Numbered from the stretch's first letter, positions 1-9,930 are shown. The stretch: DNA of 64,000 bases from Allokutzneria sp. A3M-2-11 16 (GCF_024213555.1 NZ_JANAVO010000001.1:2232001-2296000); one strand, 5' to 3'. Notes: generated by a model not told the origin, from the sequence alone. Program-made: numbers and translations.

Positions 1-1
1 G

Positions 2-613
2 GACGCGGCGATGCTGCGGCAGTCGTGGCCCGCGTTGCTCGCCGCGGTCCGCGCCCAGAGCCGCAGCACCGAGGCGATGCTGACCAACGCCGCCGTGCAG
101 TCGGTGGAGGGCAACACGATCACGCTGAGCCACACCGCGGAACCGCTGGCCAAGCGGCTGTCCGATCCGAGGAACAGCGACGCCATCGCCGCCGCCGTCG
201 AGAGCGTGCTCGGCGGGAAGTGGCAGGTCCGCTGCGTGGCGGGCAACGCGGCCGCCGCGCCCGTGCAGCAGGCCCCCGCCGCCAAGCCCGCGGCCGAGCG
301 CCCCGTGGTGCAGCGCCGCAGCCAACAGCCCCAGCAACAGCAGTCCTCGGTCGACACCGCGGCCGCCCCGGCCCCGAGCCGCCGCCCGGAGCCGGTCCGC
401 AGGCCCGCGGCCGACGAGCCGCCACCGCCGGAGCCGCCCGCCGACTTCGACGAGCTGCCGCCGCCCGACCCCGCGAGCGAACGCGCGGACGAGGAGGCGA
501 TGCTCGACGAGGTCGCCGCGGCCCCCATGGGCAGCCCGGACGTGAAGCAGCACGACCCGGACGAGGAGATCATCAAACTCTTCAGCCCCCTGGGCGCTCG
601 CCGCATCGACTGA
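2..613 (+). CDS. dnaX: DNA polymerase III subunit gamma/tau, C-terminal part
   Basis: The frame is open from the first bases of the window, so the 5' end with the AAA+ clamp-loader ATPase lies outside. What is visible is the tail of the tau-like region: a short folded segment (around LRQSWPALLAAVRAQSR and later SDPRNSDAIAAAVESVLG) typical of DnaX domain III and beyond, then a low-complexity stretch rich in Pro, Ala, Gln and Glu, ending in an acidic segment and LGARRID. In the family, DnaX loads the beta clamp and holds the replicative polymerase. Assignment is supported by the ybaB-recR pair that follows, the classical dnaX-ybaB-recR order, here interrupted by two minus-strand genes. The product is certain only as a DnaX C-terminus. 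Confidence 0.85.
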   Translation, partial: DAAMLRQSWPALLAAVRAQSRSTEAMLTNAAVQSVEGNTITLSHTAEPLAKRLSDPRNSDAIAAAVESVLGGKWQVRCVAGNAAAAPVQQAPAAKPAAERPVVQRRSQQPQQQQSSVDTAAAPAPSRRPEPVRRPAADEPPPPEPPADFDELPPPDPASERADEEAMLDEVAAAPMGSPDVKQHDPDEEIIKLFSPLGARRID

Positions 614-621
614 GCCCTGTC

Positions 622-684
622 CCCGTTTCGTACTCATAGCGGGATTTGGGAGCGCTCTCTTTCCCGGCAAGAGTACGAAACGGG
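622..684. terminator. inverted repeat between convergent genes, possible bidirectional terminator
   Basis: A perfect 14-bp inverted repeat (CCCGTTTCGTACTC at 622-635 and its complement at 671-684) encloses a 35-base loop. It starts nine bases after the dnaX stop and ends directly against the stop codon of the minus-strand gene, so it fills the whole convergent gap. No T-tract follows either arm. It may act as a terminator or stabiliser for both transcripts; the long loop is unusual for a simple terminator. Confidence 0.5.
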
Positions 685-1443
685 TCACCACCGGGTGGTG
701 AGGCCGATGAGGCCGAGGATGAGCAGGGTGATCGGGAAGATCCACGTCCACACGGTGTAGAGCGTGCCGACGGCGGGGGCGCGCGGGTCCACGTAGACGC
801 AGACGCGCTTGCCCACGCCGAACGAGCTCTGCCTGCGCGCTCCGGTCCAGCTGCGCCGCACGCGGCCGTCGATCTCGTACTCCACCTGCGGCTCGTAGGT
901 GGTGTCCCCGGAGCGCGAGCGCTGCGCGACGATCATGCCGCCGACCTTGCGCGAGGCCCTGGCGAAGCGGAGCGCGCCAACCAGGACGCCGATCCCAGCC
1001 ACCACGAGCAGGCCGGAGAACAGCGGGAACACCAGTTGCGCCTGGAGCGGGGCCAGCCAGGCCGCGGCCAGCAGCAGCACCCCGTAGCCGATCAGCGCTC
1101 CCGGCATCACCGTGCGCGGAGTGCCGGTCAGCCGCAGCGCCGCGGGGTGTTCGAGGCAGGGGTGGACCTGGAGCTCGTCGCCTGCCTCGACGGCCAGGCG
1201 GGTGGGCGCCAGCTCGACCAGCTCCCCGTCGCGGGGCCCGGCCACCAGGCGCAGCGTCGCGGTCCGCTTGCCGCCGGCCGCGTCCGCGACCTCCTCGACC
1301 CGGGCCCGCAGCAGTGACCGCTGCGTGTTCCGCCGTCGCAGCGACCAGTAGACGCCACCGGAGAGCACCAGCCCGCTGATCACGGACAGGGCGATGCGCG
1401 TGGTGTCCTTCGCAACCACGATGTCGGCGAGGGCGCTGCTCAT
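685..1443 (-). CDS. DUF3592-type membrane protein
   Basis: A 252-residue membrane protein of unknown function. Hydrophobic segments lie near residues 15-35, in a pair around 115-170, and close to the C-terminus (TVWTWIFPITLLILGLIGL). Between the last two is a soluble stretch with YEPQVEYEIDGRVRRSWTG and GVGKRVCVYVDPRAP. That pattern (readable substrate-like strand, then V-x-V-x-Y-x-x-x-x-P) is what DUF3592 domains look like. The start MSSALADIVV is chosen because the open frame upstream lies in the intergenic space toward the amidase gene. It is convergent with dnaX. No partner or regulation can be inferred. Confidence 0.6.
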   Translation of the reverse strand: MSSALADIVVAKDTTRIALSVISGLVLSGGVYWSLRRRNTQRSLLRARVEEVADAAGGKRTATLRLVAGPRDGELVELAPTRLAVEAGDELQVHPCLEHPAALRLTGTPRTVMPGALIGYGVLLLAAAWLAPLQAQLVFPLFSGLLVVAGIGVLVGALRFARASRKVGGMIVAQRSRSGDTTYEPQVEYEIDGRVRRSWTGARRQSSFGVGKRVCVYVDPRAPAVGTLYTVWTWIFPITLLILGLIGLTTRW

Positions 1444-1538
1444 GGCTGAAGTGATAACTCTCCGACTGCCCGGTGCCGCAGCCGGGCGGGCGATCGATAC
1501 CAACTCGGCGCCCGCCGGAGACCGCTTGGACCAGTGCG

Positions 1539-2366
1539 TTACCCCAGGTAGCGCAGCACGCCGTCGAGGATCGCGCTCGCGTACCGGGCCCGGCCCGCCG
1601 CGCTGGAGAGCTGGGCGGCGTCCTCCGGGTGGCGCATGTTGCCGCATTCGACCAGCACGGCCGGAACGGTGGAGTGGTTCATCCCGGCGATGTCCGGCCT
1701 GCCGTGCAGACCGTCCTTGCCGACGTAGTTGGACGCCGGGAAACCCTTGGCGCGCAAGGAGTCCCGCACCGTCCCGGCCAGCTTCGCCGCGGGCTCGCGC
1801 TGCGCGGCGTTCAGCGGCGGGGCCGAGTAGATGATGTGGAAACCGCGCGCGGTGGGGGAGTTCGCGCCGTCCGCGTGGATGGAGACCACGGCGTCCGCGC
1901 TCGCCCGGTTGCCGATCTTCGCGCGCTCGTCGACGCACGGGCCGACGCCGGTGTTGTTCTCCCGCGTCATGATCACCTTGACGCCGCGCGCGGTCAGCGC
2001 CTGCCGCACGCGGGTGGCGACGTCCCAGGTGAACTCGTGCTCGTTGTAGCCGGCGTTGGTCGCGGTGCCCGTGGTGTTGCACGCCTTCGTGCCACCGCGG
2101 CCGTCCGGGACCGGCTTGTTGATGATGGACGGGTTGGCGGCGTTGCGGCCGTTGTGACCGGGGTCGATCACCACGGTCTTGCCCGCGAGCCCGCCCGCCT
2201 CGACGGACGAGCCGGAGGAGGTTGCGGGCGCTGGCTCGGCCGCGGCCTCCGAGGAGGGCGGCGGTGTGGCAGCACTGGACGGCGGGGTGGGCGATGGGCC
2301 ACCGCAGGCGGTGAACACCACGGCGGCGGATCCGGCCACGAGGAAGCTCAAGTCACGGCGTCGCAC
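1539..2366 (-). CDS. N-acetylmuramoyl-L-alanine amidase (Amidase_3), lipoprotein
   Basis: Zinc amidase that cleaves the MurNAc-L-Ala bond of peptidoglycan outside the membrane. A signal segment with arginines ([11 protein letters not shown]) ends in a lipobox-like FTAC, followed by a Pro/Ser/Ala-rich linker and then the catalytic domain from about residue 60. Zinc and catalytic residues expected of the family are visible: VVIDPGHNG (His), GYNEHEFTW (Glu), VSIHADG (His) and AVLVECGN (Glu). The homologue beside ybaB-recR in mycobacteria is Rv3717/Ami1, and the arrangement, divergent from ybaB, is the same. The start used is the GTG that gives the most compact signal peptide; in-frame GTGs at 2375 and 2429 are alternatives, and no strong ribosome site separates them. 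Confidence 0.88.
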   Translation of the reverse strand: MRRRDLSFLVAGSAAVVFTACGGPSPTPPSSAATPPPSSEAAAEPAPATSSGSSVEAGGLAGKTVVIDPGHNGRNAANPSIINKPVPDGRGGTKACNTTGTATNAGYNEHEFTWDVATRVRQALTARGVKVIMTRENNTGVGPCVDERAKIGNRASADAVVSIHADGANSPTARGFHIIYSAPPLNAAQREPAAKLAGTVRDSLRAKGFPASNYVGKDGLHGRPDIAGMNHSTVPAVLVECGNMRHPEDAAQLSSAAGRARYASAILDGVLRYLG

Positions 2367-2450
2367 GCGATACACGGTGCCAGACCGACCGCGACTACCC
2401 TGACGACATGCTGTGCCTTTCCGGTGCACAGCTCGCCGAGAGGAGCCGTT

Positions 2451-2786
2451 TTGCAGCCCGGTGGCATGCCTGACATGCAGCAGATCCTGCAGCAGGCCCA
2501 GCAGATGCAGCAGCAGCTCATGGTCGCCCAGCAGGAGCTGGCCGACGCCGAGGTGACCGGCAACGCCGGTGGCGGCCTGGTCACCGCGACCGTCTCGGGC
2601 GCGGGCGAGCTCAAGGCGCTGACGATCGACCCCAAGGTCATCGACCCCGAGGACCCGGACACGCTGGCCGACCTGGTGGTCGCCGCGGTCCGCGACGCCA
2701 ACACCAACGCGCAGGAGCTGGCCCAGCGCGCCATGGGCCCGCTGGCCGGTGGTCTCGGCGGCGGGTTCCAGCTCCCCGGGATGTAG
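2451..2786 (+). CDS. ybaB: YbaB/EbfC family nucleoid-associated protein
   Basis: Small DNA-binding protein of 111 residues, usually co-transcribed with recR and thought to help organise the nucleoid near sites of repair. The N-terminus is a Gln-rich helix ([15 protein letters not shown]), followed by the conserved core with [19 protein letters not shown] and [13 protein letters not shown], and a Gly-rich tail. A TTG start at 2451 is chosen because AGAGGAG lies about five bases upstream; the first ATG is five codons inside. recR begins 11 bases after the stop, so the two form one operon. Length is normal for the family. Confidence 0.93.
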   Translation: MQPGGMPDMQQILQQAQQMQQQLMVAQQELADAEVTGNAGGGLVTATVSGAGELKALTIDPKVIDPEDPDTLADLVVAAVRDANTNAQELAQRAMGPLAGGLGGGFQLPGM

Positions 2787-2797
2787 GCAAGGGACAC

Positions 2798-3406
2798 GTG
2801 TACGAGGGACCGGTCCAGGACCTGATCGACGAGCTCGGCCGGTTGCCCGGCGTCGGGCCGAAGAGCGCTCAGCGCATCGCCTTCCACCTGCTCGCGGCCG
2901 AGCCCGCGGACGTGACCCGGCTGCAGGAGGTGCTGCAGAAGGTCAAGGAGGGCATCCAGTTCTGCGACGTGTGCGGCAACGTCTCCGAGGAGACCACCTG
3001 CCGCATCTGCCGGGACCCGCGCCGCGACCTGTCGGTGGTGTGCGTGGTCGAGGAGCCCAAGGACGTGCTCGCCATCGAGCGCACCAGGGAGTTCAAGGGG
3101 CGCTACCACGTGCTCGGCGGCGCGCTGGACCCGTTGTCCGGGGTCGGCCCCGACCAGCTGCGCATCCGTGAGCTGCTGTCCAGGATCGGCACCACCCTGG
3201 ACGGCGTGGACATCACGGAGATCATCATCGCCACCGACCCGAACACCGAGGGCGAGGCGACGGCGACCTACCTGATGCGCATGCTCAAGGACTTCCCCGG
3301 CCTGACGGTGACCCGCCTCGCCTCCGGCCTGCCCATGGGCGGTGACCTGGAGTTCGCCGACGAACTGACCCTGGGGCGCGCCCTCTCGGGCCGTCGCGCC
3401 ATGTGA
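2798..3406 (+). CDS. recR: recombination mediator RecR
   Basis: RecR (202 residues) works with RecO and RecF to load RecA on gapped DNA. Domains are in the expected order: a helix-hairpin-helix ([19 protein letters not shown], residues 13-31), a four-cysteine zinc finger (CDVCGN ... CRIC, about 57-72), and a Toprim domain with [10 protein letters not shown] and [15 protein letters not shown]. The GTG start is set by family length and by its position 11 bases after ybaB. The stop overlaps the GTG start of the following kinase gene by four bases, so translational coupling is likely. Confidence 0.96.
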   Translation: MYEGPVQDLIDELGRLPGVGPKSAQRIAFHLLAAEPADVTRLQEVLQKVKEGIQFCDVCGNVSEETTCRICRDPRRDLSVVCVVEEPKDVLAIERTREFKGRYHVLGGALDPLSGVGPDQLRIRELLSRIGTTLDGVDITEIIIATDPNTEGEATATYLMRMLKDFPGLTVTRLASGLPMGGDLEFADELTLGRALSGRRAM

Positions 3407-3939
3407 AGGACGTGATCACCGCGGTCGAGGCGGCTCCGGCCCGCCTCGGTCCGGTGAAGCTCGTCGCCGTCGACGGCCCCTCCGGCGGCGGGAAGTCCAC
3501 GTTCGCCCGCGCCCTGGTCCGGGCGCTGGGGGTGGAGCGGACGGCGCTGGTGCCGACCGATGACTTCGCGACCTGGGACGAGCCGGTGTCGTGGTGGCCG
3601 AGGCTCGTCGAGGGCGTTCTCGATCCTTTCCGGCGCGGTGAGCCAGCCGTTTACCGGCGGACCGAATGGTCGGATGGCTTGCCCCGGATGGGCGCGGAAG
3701 TCCGGATCGACACGCCCGAGATCCTGGTCGTGGAAGGCGTCTCCAGTGGCCGTCGCTCGATCCGGTCGTCGCTGTCCGTGTTGGTGTGGGTCTGTTCCGG
3801 TGATCGGGAGCTTCGCCTGAAGAGGGCAGTTGCCAGAGACGGCGAAACGTGCCGCGAGCAGCTGCTCCGTTGGCAGGAGTTCGAACAGGGCTGGTTCGCC
3901 GTGGACTCCACGGCGGGAAGCGCCGACATCGTGGTCTGA
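3403..3939 (+). CDS. uridine kinase-like P-loop protein
   Basis: A 178-residue P-loop protein resembling the small uridine/nucleoside kinase-like ATPases annotated in actinobacteria. A Walker A motif, GPSGGGKST, lies near residues 25-33, followed by [12 protein letters not shown], which sits where the uridine kinase family has its substrate-binding Asp. [10 protein letters not shown] is the Walker B-like strand, and an Arg-rich lid segment ([14 protein letters not shown]) comes near the C-terminus. The GTG start overlaps the recR stop as GTGA. Substrate cannot be decided from sequence. The last 60 codons have somewhat more A/T at third positions than recR. Confidence 0.7.
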   Translation: MKDVITAVEAAPARLGPVKLVAVDGPSGGGKSTFARALVRALGVERTALVPTDDFATWDEPVSWWPRLVEGVLDPFRRGEPAVYRRTEWSDGLPRMGAEVRIDTPEILVVEGVSSGRRSIRSSLSVLVWVCSGDRELRLKRAVARDGETCREQLLRWQEFEQGWFAVDSTAGSADIVV

Positions 3940-4131
3940 CGAACACGTCCGGGAGCAGCAGCCGGTTGACGCCAGAAAGCGGTGTGACTCCCGGGTAACA
4001 CCGGCGAAAATTCACCCGATCTTACGGCGTTCTGCGTGGCCGGATCGTGACCTGGAGCACTCGGCAACGGGCTCGTAAGGGGTTAGGGTCGGCCACCACA
4101 CACAGTGACATCGGACCATGAGGTGTGCGCG

Positions 4132-5820
4132 ATGCCCAAGAAACTCACTGCGCTCAGAACCCCCATGCGCAGGCTGGCGGTGGTCGGCGTCGCCGGCGTG
4201 ACCGCGCTGTCCCTCGCCTCCTGCGCCCAGTCGCAGCGCGGGAACGACGCGGGTCAGGGCAAGGTCGGCGGAACGATGACCTTCGGCGCCGAGGGCGCAC
4301 CGAAGCTGTTCGACCCGTTCTACGCCACCGACGGCGCCACCTTCCGGATCTCGCGGCAGATCATGGAGGGCCTGGTCGGCTTCGAGCCGGGCACCGCGAA
4401 GGCCACGCCCGAGCTGGCCGAGAAGTGGTCCTCCTCCCCGGACGGCAAGGTCTGGACCTTCACCCTGCGGGAGGGCGTGAAGTTCCACGACAACACCGAC
4501 TTCAACGCCGAGGCGGTCTGCTTCAACTTCAACCGCTGGTACAACCAGAAGGGCGCCGGGCAGAGCGAGGCGGTCTCCCAGTACTGGGTGAACAACTTCG
4601 GCGGCTTCTCCGACGGCAAGGACCCGTCGCTGTTCAAGTCCTGCACGGCCAAGGACCCCAAGACCGCCGTCGTCGAGCTGACCGCGACCACGTCGAAGTT
4701 CCCCGACGTGCTCGGCCTGCCGTCGTTCTCGATGCAGAGCCCAACCGCGATGCGGAAGTTCAACGCCGACGACGTCAAGGCGCAGGGCGACAGCTTCGTC
4801 TACAACGAGTACGCGCTGAAGAACCCGACCGGCACCGGCCCGTTCAAGTTCGTCAACTACGACACGGCGAACAACTCGATCGAACTGGCCCGCTTCGACG
4901 GGTACCGCGCTGACAAGGCCAAGCTGGACAAGCTGATCTTCAAGATCATCCCCGATGAGACCGCGCGCAAGCAGGCGCTGCAGACCGGGGACATCGACGG
5001 CTACGACTACCCGGCCCCCGCGGACTGGGCGCAGCTGAAGAGCCAGGGCTTCAACGTGGCGATCCGCCCGGCGTTCAACATCATGTACCTGGGCTTCACC
5101 CAGAAGACCAACGCCAAGATCAAGGACGTCCGGGTCCGCCAGGCCATCGCGCACGCGATCAACCGCGAGCAGCTGGTCAAGTCGCAGCTGCCCGAGGGCG
5201 CCGTGGTGGCGACGCAGTTCATCCCGGACACCGTCGACGGCTACAACCCGGACGTCAAGAAGATCGAGTACAGCACCGCGAAGGCGAAGCAGCTGCTGGC
5301 CGAGGCGGGCGCGTCCGACCTGACGGTCAACTTCTACTGGCCCAGCGAGGTCACCCGGCCGTACATGCCGAACCCGAAGGACATCTACGGCGCGATCGCC
5401 GCGGACCTCCAGGCGGCGGGCATCAAGATCAACGTCACCACGAAGCCGTGGAACGGCGGCTACCTGACCGATGTCGACCAGGCCAAGGCCGACCTCTTCC
5501 TGCTCGGCTGGACCGGTGACTACAACACCGTCGACAACTTCGTGGGCACCTTCTTCGGCACCCCCGGCAACCGCTTCTACACCGCGGGCGCGCCGTGGGG
5601 TGAGAAGCTCGCGGCGGACCTGAAGAAGGCCGACGCCGAGCCCAACAAGGCCGCCCGCGACCAGCTCTACAAGGGCCTGAACAAGCAGATCATGGAGGAG
5701 TACCTGCCCGGCGTCCCGCTCTCGCACTCGCCGCCCGCGCTGGTGCTGAAGAAGGACATCAAGGGCCTGGTTCCCAGCCCGCTGACCGCTGAGGAGTTCG
5801 GCCCCGTCAGCAAGGGCTGA
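4132..5820 (+). CDS. ABC transporter substrate-binding lipoprotein, family 5 (oligopeptide type)
   Basis: Extracytoplasmic binding protein of a peptide/nickel-type importer, 562 residues. The signal peptide ends in the lipobox SLASC, so the mature protein should be lipid-anchored. Family features follow: GGTMTFGAEGAPKLFDPF at the mature N-terminus, the region ISRQIMEGLVGFEP, LREGVKFHDN (the family signature) and, later, VRQAIAHAINREQLV. The ATG at 4132 has GAGG about 10 bases upstream; a GTG at 4105 in the same frame would add nine residues and is less likely. It heads an operon with two permeases and two ATPases. Substrate is probably a di- or oligopeptide; glutathione or another small solute is possible. 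Confidence 0.93.
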   Translation: MPKKLTALRTPMRRLAVVGVAGVTALSLASCAQSQRGNDAGQGKVGGTMTFGAEGAPKLFDPFYATDGATFRISRQIMEGLVGFEPGTAKATPELAEKWSSSPDGKVWTFTLREGVKFHDNTDFNAEAVCFNFNRWYNQKGAGQSEAVSQYWVNNFGGFSDGKDPSLFKSCTAKDPKTAVVELTATTSKFPDVLGLPSFSMQSPTAMRKFNADDVKAQGDSFVYNEYALKNPTGTGPFKFVNYDTANNSIELARFDGYRADKAKLDKLIFKIIPDETARKQALQTGDIDGYDYPAPADWAQLKSQGFNVAIRPAFNIMYLGFTQKTNAKIKDVRVRQAIAHAINREQLVKSQLPEGAVVATQFIPDTVDGYNPDVKKIEYSTAKAKQLLAEAGASDLTVNFYWPSEVTRPYMPNPKDIYGAIAADLQAAGIKINVTTKPWNGGYLTDVDQAKADLFLLGWTGDYNTVDNFVGTFFGTPGNRFYTAGAPWGEKLAADLKKADAEPNKAARDQLYKGLNKQIMEEYLPGVPLSHSPPALVLKKDIKGLVPSPLTAEEFGPVSKG

Positions 5821-5856
5821 TCTCCTCCTCCCACCACGAGAACAACGGGATAGCCA

Positions 5857-6867
5857 GTGCTCCGCTTCACCGTGCGGCGGCTGATCCAGCTAGTCGGGGT
5901 CGTCGCGGTGTTGTCGCTGCTGCTCTTCGCGTGGCTGCGTTCGCTCCCGGGAGGGCCGGTCTCGGCCCTCCTGGGTGAGCGCGGCACCGAGGAGTCGCGC
6001 GCGCGACTCACCGCCGAGCTCGGCCTCGATCAGCCGGTCATCACGCAGTACTTCAAGTTCATCGGCCGTGCCCTCTCCGGCGACTTCGGGACGTCGACGG
6101 GGGTGCAGCCGGGAACGCCCGCCATGGACATCTTCCTGGAGCGCTTCCCGGCGACGCTGGAGCTGAGCATCTTCGCGATCGTCCTCGCGGTGGCGTTCGG
6201 CATCCCGCTCGGCTACCTCGCGGCCAAGCGCCGCGGCGGCTGGCTGGACAACGTCGGCGTGGTCGGCTCCCTGGTCGGCGTCGCCGTCCCCGTCTTCTTC
6301 CTCGCGTTCCTGCTCAAGTACGTCTTCGCGGTGAACCTGCAGTGGCTGCCCTCCTACGGCCGCCAGGCCGACGCGCTGGAGGCCACGCGGGTCACCGGGT
6401 TCTTCGTGCTCGACGGGCTCCTGACGCAGGAGTGGGACGCCGCCTGGGACGCCTTCGTCCACCTCCTCCTGCCCGGCGTCGCGCTCGCGACCATCCCGTT
6501 CGCGGTGATCTTCCGGATCACCCGGGCCGCGGTGCTGGACGTGCTGGACGAGGACTACGTGCGGACCGCGGAGTCCAAGGGCCTGACCCTCCAGACCATC
6601 CGGACCAGGCACGTCGTGCGCAACGCGATGCTGCCGGTGGTCACCACGATCGGCCTGCAGACCGGTGCCCTGCTGGCGGGGGCGGTGCTGACCGAGAAGG
6701 TCTTCGCCTACCCCGGCCTCGGCGAGGCGCTGGCGATCAGCTTCGAGCGCAGGGACTACCCCGTGCTGCAGATGGTGATCCTGATGGCCGCGCTGGTGTA
6801 CGTGGTGATCAACCTGGTTGTCGACCTGTCCTACGCGTTGATCGATCCGCGCATCCGGACCAGGTGA
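5857..6867 (+). CDS. ABC transporter permease, DppB type
   Basis: First membrane subunit of the importer, 336 residues. An N-terminal membrane helix (LIQLVGVVAVLSLLLFAWL) follows the basic start LRFTVRRL. A periplasmic segment contains PGGPVSALLGERGTEE, and then come five more helices. The EAA loop that contacts the ATPase is visible as YVRTAESKGLTLQTI followed by RHVVRNAMLPVVTTIGLQ. Length and order match DppB/OppB proteins. The GTG start lies 36 bases after the binding-protein gene and is the first start compatible with the transmembrane N-terminus. It functions with the three genes downstream. Confidence 0.93.
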   Translation: MLRFTVRRLIQLVGVVAVLSLLLFAWLRSLPGGPVSALLGERGTEESRARLTAELGLDQPVITQYFKFIGRALSGDFGTSTGVQPGTPAMDIFLERFPATLELSIFAIVLAVAFGIPLGYLAAKRRGGWLDNVGVVGSLVGVAVPVFFLAFLLKYVFAVNLQWLPSYGRQADALEATRVTGFFVLDGLLTQEWDAAWDAFVHLLLPGVALATIPFAVIFRITRAAVLDVLDEDYVRTAESKGLTLQTIRTRHVVRNAMLPVVTTIGLQTGALLAGAVLTEKVFAYPGLGEALAISFERRDYPVLQMVILMAALVYVVINLVVDLSYALIDPRIRTR

Positions 6868-6880
6868 GGGGAGGAAACCA

Positions 6881-7819
6881 GTGACCACAACGAAGAAGGA
6901 CCGGGTGGACGCGCTCGCCTCCACCTCCGCGAACAAGGCCGACGACAGCGGTGTCAGCCTCGCCGCGAGCGCCTGGCGCAGGCTCCGCCGGAACCCGGTG
7001 TTCATGCTGGGCGCGGTGCTCGTCGCGCTGTTCGTGCTCGTCGCGCTCTTCGCGCCGCTGCTGGCCCAGCACGATCCGGGCGAGCGGATGCTCGCCGACC
7101 AGGTCGTCAAGGCGCGCAACGAGATCCCGCCCGCCCAGGCCGGACACCCGCTCGGCGGTGACCTCCAGGGCCGGGACCTGTTGTCCCGCTTGCTGATCGG
7201 CTCGCAGCAGACGCTGATGGTCGGCGTGCTCGCCACGTTCCTCGGCCTGATCGGCGGCCTGGTGCTCGGCACGCTCGCCGGCGCGCTCGGCGGCTGGGTC
7301 GACTCGCTGGTGATGCGCGCGGTCGACGTGATGCTGTCCATCCCGAGCCTGCTGCTCGCGGTCTCGGTGGGTGTGCTGTTCTCGCCGCCGAACGTCTACA
7401 CGGTGATCGTCGCGGTGGCGATCGTGCAGGTACCGATCTTCGCCCGGTTGTTGCGCGGATCGATGCTGGCGCAACGGCACAGCGACCACGTGCTGGCCGC
7501 GCGCTCGCTCGGGGTGAAGCCCGCGGCGATCGTGTTCCGGCACATGCTGCCGAACTCGCTCGGCCCGGTGATCGTGCAGTCGACCCTGGTGCTGGCCGTC
7601 GCGATCATCGACGCGGCCGCGCTCTCCTTCCTGGGACTGGGAAATCCGGACGACTCCATCCCGGAGTGGGGTCAGATGCTCGGCACCTCGCAGCAGGTCT
7701 TCGACAGCCACCCCAACCTGGCGTTCTGGCCCGCGGGCTGCATCATCGTGGTCGCGCTCGGCTTCACCCTCATGGGCGAGGCTCTGCGCGAGGCACTCGA
7801 CCCCAAAAATCGTCGCTGA
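6881..7819 (+). CDS. ABC transporter permease, DppC type
   Basis: Second permease, 312 residues. It has a cytoplasmic N-terminal extension of about 30 residues (including LAASAWRRLRRNP, the usual OppC N-terminal motif), then a helix and the large extracytoplasmic loop with PLGGDLQGRDLLSRLLIG, a conserved OppC signature. Further helices follow, with an EAA loop near HVLAARSLGVKPAAIVFRHM and LPNSLGPVIVQ. Starts with GTG thirteen bases after the DppB gene, preceded by GAGGGGAGG. It pairs with the DppB-type subunit to form the pore. Confidence 0.93.
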   Translation: MTTTKKDRVDALASTSANKADDSGVSLAASAWRRLRRNPVFMLGAVLVALFVLVALFAPLLAQHDPGERMLADQVVKARNEIPPAQAGHPLGGDLQGRDLLSRLLIGSQQTLMVGVLATFLGLIGGLVLGTLAGALGGWVDSLVMRAVDVMLSIPSLLLAVSVGVLFSPPNVYTVIVAVAIVQVPIFARLLRGSMLAQRHSDHVLAARSLGVKPAAIVFRHMLPNSLGPVIVQSTLVLAVAIIDAAALSFLGLGNPDDSIPEWGQMLGTSQQVFDSHPNLAFWPAGCIIVVALGFTLMGEALREALDPKNRR

Positions 7820-7838
7820 CCGGCGTCCTTGGAGAAAC

Positions 7839-8825
7839 ATGGCACTGCTTGAGGTTCGCGATCTCAGCGTCGTGTTCCAGCGCAAGGGCGAGGAGCCCTT
7901 CACCGCTGTGGACGGCGTCAGCTTCGACGTGGAGCCCGGCCAGACGGTCGGGCTGGTCGGTGAGTCCGGCTGCGGCAAGTCGGTCACCTCACTGGCGATC
8001 ATGGGCCTGCTGCCGCGGCGCGGCCCGAAGATCTCCGGCTCCGTGCGCTTCGAGGGCGCCGAGCTGCTTTCCTTGTCCGACAGGCAGATGCGCGACCGCC
8101 GTGGCCGCGACCTCGGCATGGTCTTCCAGGACCCGCTGTCCTCGCTGAACCCGGTCATCCCGATCGGGCTCCAGGTCACCGAGGTCCTGGAGCGGCACCG
8201 CGGGATGAGCCGCAAGGCCGCCCAGCCGCACGCCGTCGATCTGCTGGACAAGGTCGGCATCCCCGACCCGACGCGGCGGCTCACCGAGTACCCGCACCAG
8301 CTCTCCGGCGGGATGCGGCAGCGCGCGCTGATCGCGATGGCGCTGGCGTGCAAGCCGAGGCTGCTCATCGCCGACGAGCCGACCACCGCGCTCGACGTCA
8401 CCATCCAGGCGCAGATCCTGGCGCTGCTGGCGGAACTGGTGAAGGACACCGAGACCGCGTTGGTGATGATCACCCACGACCTCGGTGTGGTCGCGGGGCT
8501 GTGCGACGAGGTGAACGTGCTCTACGGCGGGCGCGTGGTGGAGCGGGCGCAGCGGCACGAGCTGTTCAAGCGGCCGCGGCACCCCTACACCCACGGCCTG
8601 CTGGCCTCGATCCCCAGGCTGGACGCGCCGCGCGGGGAGCGACTGGTCCCGATCAAGGGCTCCGTCGCCGACAACATCCCGTGGACCAACGGGTGCGCCT
8701 TCGCTCCGCGCTGCCCCAACGCCCTGGACGTCTGCGTTCAGCAGACCCCGGCGATGGAGGCCGACAACGGCCGCTTGCTGCGCTGCCACAACCCCGTCGA
8801 GCAGGAGCAGGAGGTGTCCGCATGA
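7839..8825 (+). CDS. ABC transporter ATP-binding protein, DppD type
   Basis: First ATPase of the importer, 328 residues. Walker [10 protein letters not shown] (residues about 42-50), Q-loop in [16 protein letters not shown] signature LSGGMRQR, Walker [13 protein letters not shown] and the switch His in MITHDLG are all present. The C-terminal oligopeptide-transporter extension carries cysteines ([14 protein letters not shown]), which in related proteins bind an iron-sulphur cluster or metal. The stop overlaps the next start as ATGA. Both ATPases of the pair have intact catalytic motifs. Confidence 0.93.
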   Translation: MALLEVRDLSVVFQRKGEEPFTAVDGVSFDVEPGQTVGLVGESGCGKSVTSLAIMGLLPRRGPKISGSVRFEGAELLSLSDRQMRDRRGRDLGMVFQDPLSSLNPVIPIGLQVTEVLERHRGMSRKAAQPHAVDLLDKVGIPDPTRRLTEYPHQLSGGMRQRALIAMALACKPRLLIADEPTTALDVTIQAQILALLAELVKDTETALVMITHDLGVVAGLCDEVNVLYGGRVVERAQRHELFKRPRHPYTHGLLASIPRLDAPRGERLVPIKGSVADNIPWTNGCAFAPRCPNALDVCVQQTPAMEADNGRLLRCHNPVEQEQEVSA

Positions 8826-9913
8826 GCACCCTGGTCAGCGTCCAGGACATGAAGGTGCACTTCCCGATCAAGCGCGGCGTCGTGCTCGACCGGACAGTCG
8901 GCTACGTCTACGCGGTGGACGGGGTCGACCTGGAGATCCGCAAGGGCGAGACCTACGGCCTGGTCGGCGAGTCCGGCTGCGGCAAGTCCACGCTGGGCCG
9001 CGCGATGCTCCGGCTGACCGAGCCCACCGGCGGCAAGGTGGTCTTCGACGGCTCCGACCTGTCCACCATGAAGGGCGAGCCGCTGCGGAAGATGCGGCGC
9101 CGCATGCAGATGGTGTTCCAGGACCCACTGTCCTCTTTGGACCCACGCCAGTCGGTGGAGTCCATCCTCGTCGAGGGGCTGCGCGCGCACGACCTCGACA
9201 AGGACAAGGAGGCGACGGGCAAGCGGCTGCGCGAACTGCTCTCCGCGGTGGGCCTGCCGTCGACGGCGCTGCGCAAGTACCCGCACGAGTTCTCCGGCGG
9301 TCAGCGGCAGCGCATCGGCATCGCCCGCTCGCTGTCGGTCAACCCGGACCTCATCGTCGCCGACGAGCCGGTCTCCGCGCTCGACGTCTCGGTGCAGGCC
9401 CAGGTGGTGAACCTGCTGGAGGACCTGCAGGTCGAGTTCGGGCTGACCTACCTGGTGATCGCGCACGACCTCGCGGTGGTGCGGCACATCGCCGACCGGG
9501 TCGGCGTGATGTACCTGGGCGGGCTGGTCGAGGAGGCCACCTCCGACGGCCTCTACGCCGAGCCGCTGCACCCGTACACCCGCGCGCTGCTGTCGGCGGT
9601 GCCGGTGCCCGACCCGGAGCTGGAGGACCGCCGCGAGCGCATCCTGCTCACCGGTGACCTGCCCTCGCCCGCCGCGCCGCCCGCGGGCTGCCGGTTCCAC
9701 ACCCGCTGCCCCTGGCGGCAGCCGGGCAAGTGCGACACCGAACGCCCCGCGCTGCGCGAACTCGTCCCCGGGCACAGGGTGGCGTGCCACTGGGCGGAGG
9801 ACATCCGCGACGGCAAGATCCAGCCGCACGCGGTGGAGCCGGAACTGGTCGAGGTGACCGACACGATCTCGCCGGACATCGGCGGGCCCGCTTCGGTCAC
9901 GGAAGTGATCTGA
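8822..9913 (+). CDS. ABC transporter ATP-binding protein, DppF type
   Basis: Second ATPase, 363 residues, translationally coupled to the first by an ATGA overlap. Walker [27 protein letters not shown] (Q-loop), [10 protein letters not shown] (signature), [12 protein letters not shown] (Walker B) and VIAHDL (switch) are all intact. As in DppF proteins, the N-terminal domain is preceded by [20 protein letters not shown], an insertion not found in DppD. The C-terminal domain again holds a Cys cluster (CRFHTRCPW ... GKC). It is the last gene of the operon and is followed by a strong hairpin. Confidence 0.93.
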   Translation: MSTLVSVQDMKVHFPIKRGVVLDRTVGYVYAVDGVDLEIRKGETYGLVGESGCGKSTLGRAMLRLTEPTGGKVVFDGSDLSTMKGEPLRKMRRRMQMVFQDPLSSLDPRQSVESILVEGLRAHDLDKDKEATGKRLRELLSAVGLPSTALRKYPHEFSGGQRQRIGIARSLSVNPDLIVADEPVSALDVSVQAQVVNLLEDLQVEFGLTYLVIAHDLAVVRHIADRVGVMYLGGLVEEATSDGLYAEPLHPYTRALLSAVPVPDPELEDRRERILLTGDLPSPAAPPAGCRFHTRCPWRQPGKCDTERPALRELVPGHRVACHWAEDIRDGKIQPHAVEPELVEVTDTISPDIGGPASVTEVI

Positions 9914-9930
9914 GCTGATCTGAACGGAGT

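Noticed and set aside
4012-5727. 571-codon minus-strand frame opposite the peptide-binding protein gene
   Set aside because: Shadow frame in high-GC DNA; the plus strand encodes a complete lipoprotein with signal and family motifs.
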